A stretch of DNA of 64,000 nucleotides from Thermohalobaculum sp039821125 (lineage in GTDB: Bacteria; Pseudomonadota; Alphaproteobacteria; Rhodobacterales; Rhodobacteraceae). Positions within the stretch are counted from its first letter, which is position 1, and the number at the start of each line of letters is the position of its first letter. A program made the position numbers and the translations under genes. The notes under the pieces are model-generated. The model saw only the letters and a program-made list of their open reading frames with translations, was not told the origin of the DNA and searched no databases. Of this stretch, positions 1-9,006 are shown in pieces. The DNA is taken from positions 1 through 64,000 of the forward strand of contig JBCBOR010000009.1 of the NCBI GenBank assembly GCA_039821125.1, given 5' to 3'.

Positions 1-34
1 CACCGCCCCTTTTTTCGGAAAGTGAATCAGAGGC

Positions 35-2140
35 TTGCTCCAACATCAAGCCGCGCGCGAATTGGGTTCAGGCCCTAGAAAGTCCATCGAGTCGATCGTG
101 GCGATCCGCCAAACCGTCGACCGTCAGAGAGTTTCAGTCCAGGACGTCGGGCGGGCCTATACCCGTGCAATTACAGGAATGATCGAGTTGACCGAGGCTG
201 CGCTGCTCGCACTTGAAGCGGGTGAAGCTCAGAGGTTCTCGAGAGCATACATCGCGTTGATCGAAGCAAAAGAGGCGGCCGGCCTTGAACGAGCAATGGG
301 CGCGGTCGGTTTTGGCTCGGGTCGTTTTCAGAAAGAAGTATACGCACCCTTCGTCACTCTGCGTGGTCGTCAGTCGGCCAATCTGAGCAGAGCCCGCAAA
401 GCACTGCCAACCGAAACCGCCAATCAGCTCGACAGCATCTTGTCATCGCGCGCTCGCGCATCGGTTGATAACCTGAGGGCAACTGCCGATGAGGCTCTGC
501 ACGGAGGATCGCTTGAGAGTGTCACCGGTGAGCACTGGTTCAAAACGTCTTCTGATTGGGTGAATGTTCTTCAATCTGGCGAGGCTTTGGTTGGCAGCCT
601 CATCGCGTCGACTGCTCTTCAGACGTTACAAGATGCGACACGAAACATGTACATGTTGCTCGCCGTGGGTGCTGGGGTGCTGCTTTCGTCTTTGGCGTTG
701 CCGTTGTTCATCGCCATGCGTCTGGAACGGAAAGTCGGCAATGTTCTCACATCTATGGAGCAAATTGCCGCCGATCAGCTCGATATAGATCCCCCGAAGG
801 TCGACGGGCACGGCGAAGTCGCAGCTTTTGCCAGAGCGGCTGCGGTGTTCCTTGAGAATGCCAAAGCACGAGACGTTGCAATCGCGAACGCTGACGAGGC
901 AAACGCTGCCAGAAAAGAGGCAGCGCAGGCACTCGAAGAGGCCGAAAAAGCGCGCGAACGCGAACGCATTGCGGTAGAGGCACAAGCTGCTGCGGAACAG
1001 GAACAACGCGATGCCGAGAAAGCGCGTGCAGAAGAAGAGAGGTTGGCAGAGCTCAAAGCAGCCGAGCAAACCCGTCTAGATCAGGAAGCGAAAGCGCAGC
1101 GTGCAGAAGAGAAGCGCCTCGCCGCCGAAGCCAAACGCCAAGAGCAGGAACAGCGCGCAGCGGATCTGGCCCAATTGATGGACGAGCTTGGCGGGTCACT
1201 CAAGCTTCTGGCGGATGGTGATCTAACCTGCACCATCGTAAATTTCTTTTCTGAAGAGTTTAAACCGCTTCGACTGGATTTTAACGAAGCAATTTCGAAA
1301 CTCAGCAGCTCCATGGAAGCGTTTGTGAATGGCGCGTACGAGATTCGAAGTATTGCGACGGATGTCAACGAAGCGTCCAGTGAGCTTGCTGTCAGGACGG
1401 AACGCCAGTCGGACACTCTTAAAGCCAACGAAAAGTCGCTTGTGAAACTCGGCGAGCATCTTTCGGATTCCGCGATCGCCGCGAAAAACACGCGGGAAAT
1501 CGCACAAACCGCGCGGTCAAAAGTCTCGGAATGCAGCACTGTCATGCAATCGGCCATGAATGCCATGGATGCCATTGAGGTTTCGTCCGAGAAGATTTCG
1601 GAGATCATCTCCGTCATTGAAGACATCACGTTCCAGACCAACCTCCTGGCACTGAACGCCGGCGTTGAGGCGGCACGCGCCGGAGAAGCAGGGCGAGGGT
1701 TCGCCGTCGTCGCGTCGGAAGTGCGCGGCCTTGCGCAGAGGGCCGCAGTTTCGTCACAGGAGATCAAGCAACTGATCGAAGAAAGTAATCAGCAGGTCTC
1801 GAGTGGCGTGCAGCTCGTCAAGGAGACTGGTGACAATCTGGAAGGTGTGTCCTCGTATTTCGTGGAGATCGACACTGCGGTTTCGAAGCTTTCAGATGGA
1901 TCGCATGTGCAACTCGATGCGCTCAGCGACGTAAACTCAGGAATCGAGGAGCTAAACGACGCGACAAAAGACAATGCGCGCATGTCGAATGAAACGCGGG
2001 CTGCAGCTGAAAACCTTCTGAAGCAGGCGGATCGTGTCGTCTCGGTGCTGTCAGAGTTCAAATCTCAGGCAACGCATTCGGAGGTTCAGAGTGATCAGGG
2101 TCGCAGCGACAGAGTGATCCGCCCAGAGAGAGTTGCTTGA
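35..2140 (+). CDS. Methyl-accepting chemotaxis protein, NIT-type sensor, 5' end doubtful
   Basis: Chemoreceptor that would pass ligand occupancy to CheA/CheW. Residues 1 to about 200 are helical and resemble a nitrate/nitrite-sensing (NIT) periplasmic domain. One membrane segment follows at about 205-230, then a HAMP-like stretch, a long Glu/Ala/Lys/Arg coiled coil (about 275-380), and the MCP signalling hairpin with LNAGVEAARAGEAGRGFAVV near residue 545. No C-terminal CheR-tether pentapeptide is visible. Such receptors normally begin with an extra N-terminal membrane helix, which is missing: this frame has a TGA at 23-25 and the first usable codon is TTG at 35. Either the gene is broken or frameshifted upstream, or the start lies outside the window in another frame. 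The family call is firm; the start is not. Confidence 0.85.
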   Translation: MLQHQAARELGSGPRKSIESIVAIRQTVDRQRVSVQDVGRAYTRAITGMIELTEAALLALEAGEAQRFSRAYIALIEAKEAAGLERAMGAVGFGSGRFQKEVYAPFVTLRGRQSANLSRARKALPTETANQLDSILSSRARASVDNLRATADEALHGGSLESVTGEHWFKTSSDWVNVLQSGEALVGSLIASTALQTLQDATRNMYMLLAVGAGVLLSSLALPLFIAMRLERKVGNVLTSMEQIAADQLDIDPPKVDGHGEVAAFARAAAVFLENAKARDVAIANADEANAARKEAAQALEEAEKARERERIAVEAQAAAEQEQRDAEKARAEEERLAELKAAEQTRLDQEAKAQRAEEKRLAAEAKRQEQEQRAADLAQLMDELGGSLKLLADGDLTCTIVNFFSEEFKPLRLDFNEAISKLSSSMEAFVNGAYEIRSIATDVNEASSELAVRTERQSDTLKANEKSLVKLGEHLSDSAIAAKNTREIAQTARSKVSECSTVMQSAMNAMDAIEVSSEKISEIISVIEDITFQTNLLALNAGVEAARAGEAGRGFAVVASEVRGLAQRAAVSSQEIKQLIEESNQQVSSGVQLVKETGDNLEGVSSYFVEIDTAVSKLSDGSHVQLDALSDVNSGIEELNDATKDNARMSNETRAAAENLLKQADRVVSVLSEFKSQATHSEVQSDQGRSDRVIRPERVA

Positions 2141-2335
2141 CCCTTCATGAAGAACCAATGCCGTATGGCTGGAGTTCCTCGTTCTGTGCGTTGCGCTTGC
2201 TGTCGGTCGGGTCTCAGCCACTTCAAACTCGGTCTACACGGCTGACCCGGACGCGACATCAACCTCGAGCGGGAAACGGGTCCGAGGTCACGGTTTTCTA
2301 TCCGACGAACTCCCCAGCGTGCCGCACCAGATGTT

Positions 2336-3550
2336 TCAGGCAAGCAGCGAGACGTCTGGGTCTGCAAGGTTGGCGGGATTTGCAAATGGTTGCATCACCG
2401 TCTTTCGGCCTTGCATGTAGTCCTTGGGCCGATTCACCGCATCGATCGAAATCAGGTGATCCTCCTTGAAGTAGAGGACAGAAAAGCCCTTCTGGTCGGG
2501 GTCGCCACGCACCACGGTCGCATCATAGCCCGCCGAAATTCCAGCCGTCTGCAGCCGCAGGTCGTACTGGTTTGACCAGAACCAGGGCACCGCCTCGTAG
2601 ACGGCGTCGTCACCTGCGAGGATCCTGGCCACCAGCGTCGCCTGATCATGTGCGTTCTGAACGGATTCGAGTCGGACCTCGGCTCCTCCCGCAAAGGCGT
2701 TGGTGTGCAGGGCGCAATCACCGATTGCGAAAACATCAGGCAGTGACGCGGCGCAGCGCCCATCGACCCGCACGCCATTGCCTCCCGCAGCGCCCGCTGT
2801 GATGAGCGGGTCGACCGCGGGAATGATCCCGATCCCGACAATGGCCATTTGCGCGGGCATCTGTGTTCCGTCGGAGAGCGTGACGCCCTCCAGTTGCGTG
2901 GCCCCATTCAACTGCGTCACCATCGCGTTGGTTCTGACGTCTACGCCGTGGGCGCGATGCTGTGCCTCGAAAAAGCGCGAGATGGTCTCGCCGGTCACGC
3001 GGGCGAGCACGCGATCCATAGCCTCGAGCACGGTGACGCGCTTGCCGAACTTGACCAGGGCTGAGGCGGCTTCCAGCCCGATATAGCCGCCACCGATCAC
3101 GACGACATCCTCGACAGCTTCCAACGCGGCTTTGATCGTGTCGATATCGGTGCGCGTTCTCACTGTGTGAATGCCGGGAAGGTCGCTGCCGGGGCAGGTC
3201 AGGCGGCGGGCATCGCCGCCTGTAGCCCACACAAGAGTGCCGTAGCCCGCTGCACTGCCGTCATCCAACCCGATGCGGTGCGCATCGGCATTGACCGAAA
3301 CAACGCGGCGACCGGACACAAGATCGACGCCGCTGTCGGCCCAGAACGCCTCGGGCCGAAACAGCAGTCGCTCGAATGGCTTCTCGCCCAGGAAATAGTC
3401 CTTGGACAGGGGAGGGCGTTCGTAAGGCGGATTTGGATCTGCGCTGATCAATCCGATGCTGCCCGTGAAGTTCTGTTGCACCAAGGTTGTCGCGAGCTTG
3501 GTTCCACCGTGCCCGGCGCCCACGATCAGCACATCGTAGAAATCCTTCAT
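2336..3550 (-). CDS. FAD-dependent NAD(P)H:ferredoxin reductase (rhodocoxin/putidaredoxin reductase type)
   Basis: 404 aa, the usual length for reductases that pass electrons from NAD(P)H to a 2Fe-2S ferredoxin serving a P450 or ring-hydroxylating oxygenase. The N-terminal FAD dinucleotide fold is VGAGHGGTKLA (from about residue 11). The family mark PPYERPPLSKDY follows at about 42-54, a second dinucleotide motif GGGYIGLEAA lies at about 152-161, and the FAD-closing motif FAIGDCA near residue 270. It starts with ATG at 3550. No ferredoxin or oxygenase gene lies beside it, so its partner is unknown. It is divergent from the transporter operon that starts at 3871 and convergent with the chemoreceptor. 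Confidence 0.9.
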   Translation of the reverse strand: MKDFYDVLIVGAGHGGTKLATTLVQQNFTGSIGLISADPNPPYERPPLSKDYFLGEKPFERLLFRPEAFWADSGVDLVSGRRVVSVNADAHRIGLDDGSAAGYGTLVWATGGDARRLTCPGSDLPGIHTVRTRTDIDTIKAALEAVEDVVVIGGGYIGLEAASALVKFGKRVTVLEAMDRVLARVTGETISRFFEAQHRAHGVDVRTNAMVTQLNGATQLEGVTLSDGTQMPAQMAIVGIGIIPAVDPLITAGAAGGNGVRVDGRCAASLPDVFAIGDCALHTNAFAGGAEVRLESVQNAHDQATLVARILAGDDAVYEAVPWFWSNQYDLRLQTAGISAGYDATVVRGDPDQKGFSVLYFKEDHLISIDAVNRPKDYMQGRKTVMQPFANPANLADPDVSLLA

Positions 3551-3870
3551 CTTGATCCAGTCTGGTTGGGGCGCATGCTGTTCTCACCGAGCGTCCAGGC
3601 ATCTTTGCGATGTTTGTCTTAGTCGCGTGGTCTGGCGTCAACAATATCCTTCCGCAAGAGCCCCGGCACCGACGACAAACAGCAAGTGCTGCGGCATCTG
3701 CCGGTATCCGCGCTCTCCAAATCATACGCCAAGCCCAGCAGATCAGACTGCGGGGTATGACGTTTGCGGACCTCTCCCACTAGCGTTGCGATCGACAAGT
3801 GGTCTGGAGCACAAGACGCAATGGTCGAGAAACGGCAGATCGTGAGAATGCCCGGACAGGGATCCCGAGC
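3551..3870. other. Divergent intergenic region
   Basis: 320 bp between the minus-strand flavoprotein and the plus-strand LivH gene; promoters for both must lie here if they are independently transcribed. I see no convincing protein-coding potential, RNA gene, strong palindrome or clear -35/-10 pair. A GGACAGGGA stretch about 10 bases before the LivH ATG can serve as ribosome binding site. Confidence 0.4.
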
Positions 3871-4881
3871 ATGAGCAGTTTTGCACGTCGACATCCGATC
3901 TGGACCGTTGTCATCGTCATCCTTGCCGCGATCCTGTTGTGGATGATCTTCGCGGTCTGGCCGAAATGGCTGGTCGAGCTCATTGGCCGCAAGAAAATCT
4001 TCCTGAACGCGCTGTTCAACGGGATCACCTTGGGGGGGCTCTACTTCCTCGTCGCGTCTGGCTTTACGCTGATCTTTGGCCTTATGCGCAATGTGAACCT
4101 CGCCCACGGCTCGCTCTACCTGCTTGGCGGCTATATCGGCTACGAGTTCGCCGAGTTGACGGGGTACTGGCTGCTCGCCTTCCCTGCGGCATTCATCATT
4201 GTCGGGGCACTGGGCATTCTGCTGCAGACCTTCGTCTTTCGACGCATGGAGGGCGAAGATCTGCGCCAGACCCTTGTGACAATCGGCATATCGATTGTCG
4301 TTGCAGACCTGATGCTGTGGGGCTGGGGGGGTGATTTCTACAATATTGGTGCGCCAAGCTGGCTGAGCGGCCCGATGGAGACGATCCTCGTCACGGGGCA
4401 GAAGCGGTCGGGCGATCTTGTCTATCTGAAATACCCGATGGTGCGCATCGTAATCTTTCTGGCTGCGGTGGCGATCGGTGTCGGCATGTGGCTTCTCTTG
4501 AACCGGACCCGGATCGGGATGCTGATCCGCGCCGGGGTCGACGATCGGGACATGCTGTCTGCAACGGGTGCGCGCATTCAGCTCGTGTTTCTCGGTGTTT
4601 TTGCCTTTGGCGCGGGTCTTGCCGGGATTGCCGGGGTGGTGGGAGGGACGTTCCAGTCAATTGCGCCGGGCGAGGATACGCGATTCCTGCTTGCCTCTCT
4701 CGTTGTGGTGATCGTCGGCGGCATGGGCTCTATCCCCGGCGCTGCGCTCGGCGCGCTGTTGATCGGTTTGGCCGAGCAGTTCGGCTCGGTCTACTTCCCG
4801 ACCTATGCCGTTGTTCTGACCTTCGTGATCATGGTGCTGGTGCTGGCTTTCCGTCCGCAGGGCCTGATGGGGAGGGCCTGA
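3871..4881 (+). CDS. livH: LivH-type ABC transporter permease
   Basis: 336 aa inner-membrane permease of the branched-chain amino acid (HAAT) transporter family. It has a first membrane segment at about residues 10-30 and at least seven further hydrophobic stretches. The family signature NVAHGSLYLLGGY-like segment reads NLAHGSLYLLGGY (near residue 75), and the C-terminal region contains the typical VVVIVGGMGSIPGAALGALL. I chose the ATG at 3871 over one at 3799 because it has a purine-rich ribosome binding site and gives a normal N-terminus. It opens a run livH-livM-livG-livF and pairs with LivM to form the channel. Family members carry amino acids, urea, amides or aromatic compounds; the substrate is not evident. 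Confidence 0.9.
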   Translation: MSSFARRHPIWTVVIVILAAILLWMIFAVWPKWLVELIGRKKIFLNALFNGITLGGLYFLVASGFTLIFGLMRNVNLAHGSLYLLGGYIGYEFAELTGYWLLAFPAAFIIVGALGILLQTFVFRRMEGEDLRQTLVTIGISIVVADLMLWGWGGDFYNIGAPSWLSGPMETILVTGQKRSGDLVYLKYPMVRIVIFLAAVAIGVGMWLLLNRTRIGMLIRAGVDDRDMLSATGARIQLVFLGVFAFGAGLAGIAGVVGGTFQSIAPGEDTRFLLASLVVVIVGGMGSIPGAALGALLIGLAEQFGSVYFPTYAVVLTFVIMVLVLAFRPQGLMGRA

Positions 4882-4884
4882 CCG

Positions 4885-5946
4885 GTGGCCGTGACCGAAC
4901 CTGGCGTGGCGCCGCCCCTCGACAGCCAGTCGACATGGGCCGAGCGCGTCCCGGCGGCCTACTGGGTTCTGATCATCCTGCTGCTGGTCACGCCTGCGTT
5001 CGCCGGGAATTTCGTGCTGAACGACATCTTCGGGCGCACGTTTTATACCGGGATCATCGCACTCAGTCTGATGTTCCTCGCTGGTTATGGCGGCATGGTC
5101 AGCCTCGTCCAGATGTCGGTGGCCGGGATGGCCGGCTACATGGTCGCAATCTTCGGGGTGTCGGCGATCGACACGATATCCCTTGGCTGGCCCTGGTATG
5201 TGGCGATCCCGATTGCGTTGATCGTCGCGGTGATCTTCGGGACGCTGGCGGGGTGGCTCGCCGTGCGGACCGAGGGGATCTACACGATCATGATCACGCT
5301 CGCCATCGCGGCAGCGTTCTTCTACTTCACCCGGCAGAACTATGTGATCTTCAACGGGTTCTCCGGCTTCAACGGCGTGTTGCCGCCCAAGCTGTTCGGC
5401 GTCGACTGGCAACAGGCGGTGCCGTTCTACTATCTGACACTCTTCTGGGCGGCGCTCTGCTTTCTCGTCGTGCTCTATGTCTCGCGGGCGCCCTTTGGGC
5501 TGGCGTTGCAGGGCGTGCGAGACAATCCGCGCCGGATGGCGGCGCTGGGCTTCAATGTCACAGCGCACCGGGTCGCCGCCTATTCCTTCGCGGCCGTTCT
5601 GGCGGGGATCGGCGGGATCCTGCAGACGTGGAACCTCAGCCAGATCTCGCCCGGCACGGCAGGGATCGGTCCGGTGATCGATATTCTGGTGATCGCTGTG
5701 ATCGGCGGACTGCGCCATCCGATCGGGCCGTTTATCGGCGCGTTCACCTTCGTGGTGCTCGAGACCTTTGCCACCGATGCATTGCTTGCTGTCGGTCTGT
5801 CCGGTGACCGATTTCAGCTGCTGATCGGGATCGGTTTCCTGATCATCGTCTTCTGGTCGCCCGATGGCCTGCTGGGTCTGTGGGAGAAGCTGCGTACAGC
5901 CCGGGCACGTGATCCCTTGCTGGATCGCGGAGGGGACGCGCCATGA
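4885..5946 (+). CDS. livM: LivM-type ABC transporter permease
   Basis: 353 aa second permease of the HAAT transporter. After a short hydrophilic N-terminus it shows about ten hydrophobic helices. The family segments SLVQMSVAGMAGYMVAIFG (about 72-90) and VIDILVIAVIGGLRHPIGP near residue 265 are present. It starts with GTG three bases after the LivH stop, and its last codon overlaps the LivG start (ATGA at 5943), so translation is probably coupled. It ends FWSPDGLLGLWEKLR, the usual LivM C-terminus. Confidence 0.9.
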   Translation: MAVTEPGVAPPLDSQSTWAERVPAAYWVLIILLLVTPAFAGNFVLNDIFGRTFYTGIIALSLMFLAGYGGMVSLVQMSVAGMAGYMVAIFGVSAIDTISLGWPWYVAIPIALIVAVIFGTLAGWLAVRTEGIYTIMITLAIAAAFFYFTRQNYVIFNGFSGFNGVLPPKLFGVDWQQAVPFYYLTLFWAALCFLVVLYVSRAPFGLALQGVRDNPRRMAALGFNVTAHRVAAYSFAAVLAGIGGILQTWNLSQISPGTAGIGPVIDILVIAVIGGLRHPIGPFIGAFTFVVLETFATDALLAVGLSGDRFQLLIGIGFLIIVFWSPDGLLGLWEKLRTARARDPLLDRGGDAP

Positions 5947-6761
5947 ACGCACCGGTGCTTGCCAATGGCCGCGGGTCAATTTCTGAACGCCTCGACGCGA
6001 CCGGCACCGCCAATGCGCTGGAGTTGCGCGGAGTGTCAAAGCTCTTTGGCGCGCTCGCAGCCCTCAGCGACATCAACCTTACGGTTCGCCCGGGCGAGCG
6101 CCGCGCGGTTCTCGGCTCGAACGGTGCGGGCAAGACAACGCTGTTCAACTGTGTGACCGGAGACTTCCCGGCCTCTTCCGGCTCGATCCGCTTCTTTGGC
6201 GAGGATATCACCCAGTTCCCCGCGCAGGAGCGGATCCGCAGGGGCCTTCGCCGGACCTATCAGATCAGCCTGCTGTTCACCGGCTTGTCTGTGCTCGACA
6301 ACGTCTACCTCGCCTCGACCGGGGTGTCGCGCAGTCGTTTCTCGTTCCTGCGCCCGCGCCGCAATGATGCGCTGATGGCCTCTGCCGAGAACCTTGTCCG
6401 GGTTGTGCACCTCGAGGACGCCCGCGATACCATGGTGGCGGAACTGTCCTATGGTCAGCAACGCCAACTGGAAATCGCCATGGCCCTGGCCGGTGCGCCG
6501 CGGTTCATCCTGTTTGACGAACCTGCCGCAGGGCTCAGCCCGACCGAACGGTCCGAGTTGATCGAGATCCTGATGGGTCTGCCCGGGCATATGGGCTTCA
6601 TCATCATCGAGCATGACATGGATGTCGCCCTGCGTGTCGCAGAGAGCGTGACGATGATGCACAACGGGCGGATCTTCAAGGAAGGCAAACCGGCCGAGAT
6701 CGAAGACGATCCAGAAGTCCAGGCGCTCTACCTCGGAGATGGGAGCCACAGCCATGGCTGA
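5943..6761 (+). CDS. livG: LivG-type ABC transporter ATPase
   Basis: 272 aa. Walker A GSNGAGKT at residues 58-65, an LSYGQQRQLEIAMAL signature with Tyr in the usual LSGGQ position (common in LivG), and Walker B FILFDEPAAGL followed by the switch His in IIIEHDMDVAL. An N-terminal stretch of about 24 residues precedes the first strand. It powers the LivHM permease together with the ATPase domain encoded next. Its 3' end overlaps the start of that gene by 8 bp (ATG at 6754). Confidence 0.92.
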   Translation: MNAPVLANGRGSISERLDATGTANALELRGVSKLFGALAALSDINLTVRPGERRAVLGSNGAGKTTLFNCVTGDFPASSGSIRFFGEDITQFPAQERIRRGLRRTYQISLLFTGLSVLDNVYLASTGVSRSRFSFLRPRRNDALMASAENLVRVVHLEDARDTMVAELSYGQQRQLEIAMALAGAPRFILFDEPAAGLSPTERSELIEILMGLPGHMGFIIIEHDMDVALRVAESVTMMHNGRIFKEGKPAEIEDDPEVQALYLGDGSHSHG

Positions 6762-9006
6762 TCCCCGGCTCCTGCGAGGCTCATCCGGCGCGGCGCGCCT
6801 CACATCCGGCGGAGGCCGCGAGCGTGTGGCCCGCGGCGGTGGCGACGCGCTCGAGGTGCGCGACCTCAACGTCTACTACGGCCAGTCCCATGCGCTGCAA
6901 GGCGTGACCCTGACGCTAGGCGATGGGGTCCTGTCCGTTGTCGGTCGCAATGGCATGGGCAAGACCACACTCTGCAAGGCGATCATGGGGCTCGAACCGG
7001 TGGCCGCGGGCAGCATCAGCTTCAACGGTCAGTCGCTCGCAGGACGCGACCCGGCCGAGATTGCTCGTCTCGGTATCGGCTATGTGCCTCAAGGGCGGCG
7101 GCTTTGGCGATCGTTGACGGTGGACGAGCATCTGCGGCTTGTGGCCTCTCCGGGGCCTTGGACGCCCGAGCGGGTTTATGCCACCTTCCCACGGCTGGCC
7201 GAGCGGCGCCAGAACGGCGGGGCACAGCTGTCTGGCGGCGAGAGCCAGATGCTTGCGATCGCCCGCGCGTTGCTGCTCAATCCGCGTCTTCTGGTGATGG
7301 ACGAGCCGACCGAAGGGCTGGCGCCCGTGATCGTCACGCAAGTCGAGGAGATGCTGATCCAGCTTGCCCAGGACGGCGACATGGATGTTTTGGTGATCGA
7401 GCAGAACATCGGCGTCGCCTGCGCGGTGGCGGAGCAGGTCGCCATCATGGTCAACGGCCGGATCAACCGCGTGATGGACTCGGGTCTGCTGGCCGGGGAC
7501 CGCGATCTGCAGCAGGCGCTGCTGGGCGTCGGACGTCATGCGCACGACGAGACGCCGGATGCACCAGCGGAGCGCAGGGCCACGGATGACGCCGCAGCGA
7601 CGCAGGTCTCAGCTGGGCCGACGAAGATCTATGTGTCCAATCCCGCGCCTCCCACACGCTGGTCCCAGCCTACGCCTGTCCACGTGATCGAACGCTCGGC
7701 CCGAACCACGACCGAAGTCGCTGGTCCGGGCAGCACGAACAACGTCACGCCACTCTCACGCAAAGCCAGAGGAAACGGACGCATGACCGTCTACGTCTGC
7801 GGCACCTTGGACACCAAGGGGCCCGAGTTGCGCTTCCTGCGCGATATTTTGAAACGCGAGGGCGTCAACGCGTCGATCGTCGATCTCTCGACCTCGGGCG
7901 GGGCGTCGGATGCGGATGTTCCGGCCCATGTGGTGGCTGCGATGCATCCGCGCGGTGCGGCCGGGGTGTTCACCGGTGATCGCGGGACCGCGGTCGCGGG
8001 TATGACCCAGGCGTTCGAGCGGTGGATCGGCGAGCAGGACAACGTCCTCGGTGTCATCGGCGCCGGAGGATCCGGCGGCACTGCACTCGTTGCCCCCGCC
8101 TTCCGCTCGCTCCCCGTCGGCGTCCCGAAGGTTCTGATCTCGACCATCGCATCCGGCAATGTCGGCCAGTATGTCGGCCCGTCCGACATGCTCATGCTGC
8201 ACTCGGTTGCGGACGTGCAGGGCATCAATTCGATCACGCGGGAGGTGCTCGCCAATGGCGCCGGGGCGCTGGCCGGTATGGTGAAGGCGCGCCAGACCCC
8301 GGCAGAGCCTGTGGATGACAAGCCGGCGATCGGGCTGACCATGTTCGGTGTGACAACGCCGTGCGTGCAACAGGTGATGGCGCAGCTTGAAGCGGACTAC
8401 GATTGTCTGGTGTTCCATGCCACGGGGACCGGCGGCCGCGCCATGGAGAAGCTGCTCGACAGCGGCATGCTCACTGCTGTCATCGACCTGACCACAACCG
8501 AGATCTGCGATATGGTCGCGGGCGGGGTCTTCGCCGCCAATGAAGACCGCTTTGGTGCCTCGATCCGCGCCGGGCTGCCCTATATCGGATCCTGCGGTGC
8601 GCTGGACATGGTGAACTTCAACGCGCCCGAGACCGTGCCCGAGCATTACCGAGGGCGCAATCTTTACGAACACAATCCCCAGATCACGCTGATGCGGACA
8701 ACCCCGGAGGAGAACGCCGAAATGGGGCGCTGGATCGGAGAGCGGCTGAACCAGATGACAGGCCCCGTGCGCTTCTTCCTGCCGGAGGGCGGCGTCAGCC
8801 TGCTTGACGCGCCGGGCATGGCCTTCCACGACCCCGAAGCGAACCGGGCGCTCTTTCAGGCGCTGGAGACGACGGTCAATCAGACGTCGACCCGGCAACT
8901 CATCCGCACACCCCACAACATCAACGATCCGGAGTTCGCCGCGCTGGTGGTCGAAACATTCCGGTCCCTGCATGGCAGCCCGCGCGCCCGCGCGGCCGGA
9001 GGATAA
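6754..9006 (+). CDS. LivF-type ABC ATPase fused to a Tm-1-like (UPF0261) domain
   Basis: One open frame of 750 aa. Residues about 30-260 are a LivF ATPase: Walker A GRNGMGKTT (64-72), LSGGESQMLAIARAL, and Walker B LLVMDEPTEGL. Residues about 260-343 form a low-complexity Ala/Thr/Pro linker. Residues 344-750 match the Tm-1-like ATP-binding family (UPF0261), starting MTVYVCGTLDTKGPELRFL and containing GVIGAGGSGGTALVAPAF and FHATGTGGRAMEKLL. I chose ATG 6754 because GGGAG lies 8 bases upstream; 6739 is also possible. The ATG that opens the Tm-1 part, at 7783, has its own AGAGGA 9 bases upstream, so a separate 407-aa Tm-1 protein may also be made. The gene ends TAA directly followed by the ATG of the TIM-barrel gene. 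Plant Tm-1 proteins carry these two domains in the same order. Confidence 0.88.
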   Translation: MADPRLLRGSSGAARLTSGGGRERVARGGGDALEVRDLNVYYGQSHALQGVTLTLGDGVLSVVGRNGMGKTTLCKAIMGLEPVAAGSISFNGQSLAGRDPAEIARLGIGYVPQGRRLWRSLTVDEHLRLVASPGPWTPERVYATFPRLAERRQNGGAQLSGGESQMLAIARALLLNPRLLVMDEPTEGLAPVIVTQVEEMLIQLAQDGDMDVLVIEQNIGVACAVAEQVAIMVNGRINRVMDSGLLAGDRDLQQALLGVGRHAHDETPDAPAERRATDDAAATQVSAGPTKIYVSNPAPPTRWSQPTPVHVIERSARTTTEVAGPGSTNNVTPLSRKARGNGRMTVYVCGTLDTKGPELRFLRDILKREGVNASIVDLSTSGGASDADVPAHVVAAMHPRGAAGVFTGDRGTAVAGMTQAFERWIGEQDNVLGVIGAGGSGGTALVAPAFRSLPVGVPKVLISTIASGNVGQYVGPSDMLMLHSVADVQGINSITREVLANGAGALAGMVKARQTPAEPVDDKPAIGLTMFGVTTPCVQQVMAQLEADYDCLVFHATGTGGRAMEKLLDSGMLTAVIDLTTTEICDMVAGGVFAANEDRFGASIRAGLPYIGSCGALDMVNFNAPETVPEHYRGRNLYEHNPQITLMRTTPEENAEMGRWIGERLNQMTGPVRFFLPEGGVSLLDAPGMAFHDPEANRALFQALETTVNQTSTRQLIRTPHNINDPEFAALVVETFRSLHGSPRARAAGG

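Noticed and set aside
2158..2418. Possible small secreted protein (hydrophobic LEFLVLCVALAVG then SATSNSVYTADPD)
   Set aside because: The frame has no usable start codon (TGA at 2148-2150 just upstream) and runs into the flavoprotein gene; at best a remnant.
4657..6039. 460-codon open frame on the minus strand opposite livM
   Set aside because: Antisense of a well-supported permease in GC-rich DNA; composition is Arg/His/Asp-rich without any family match.
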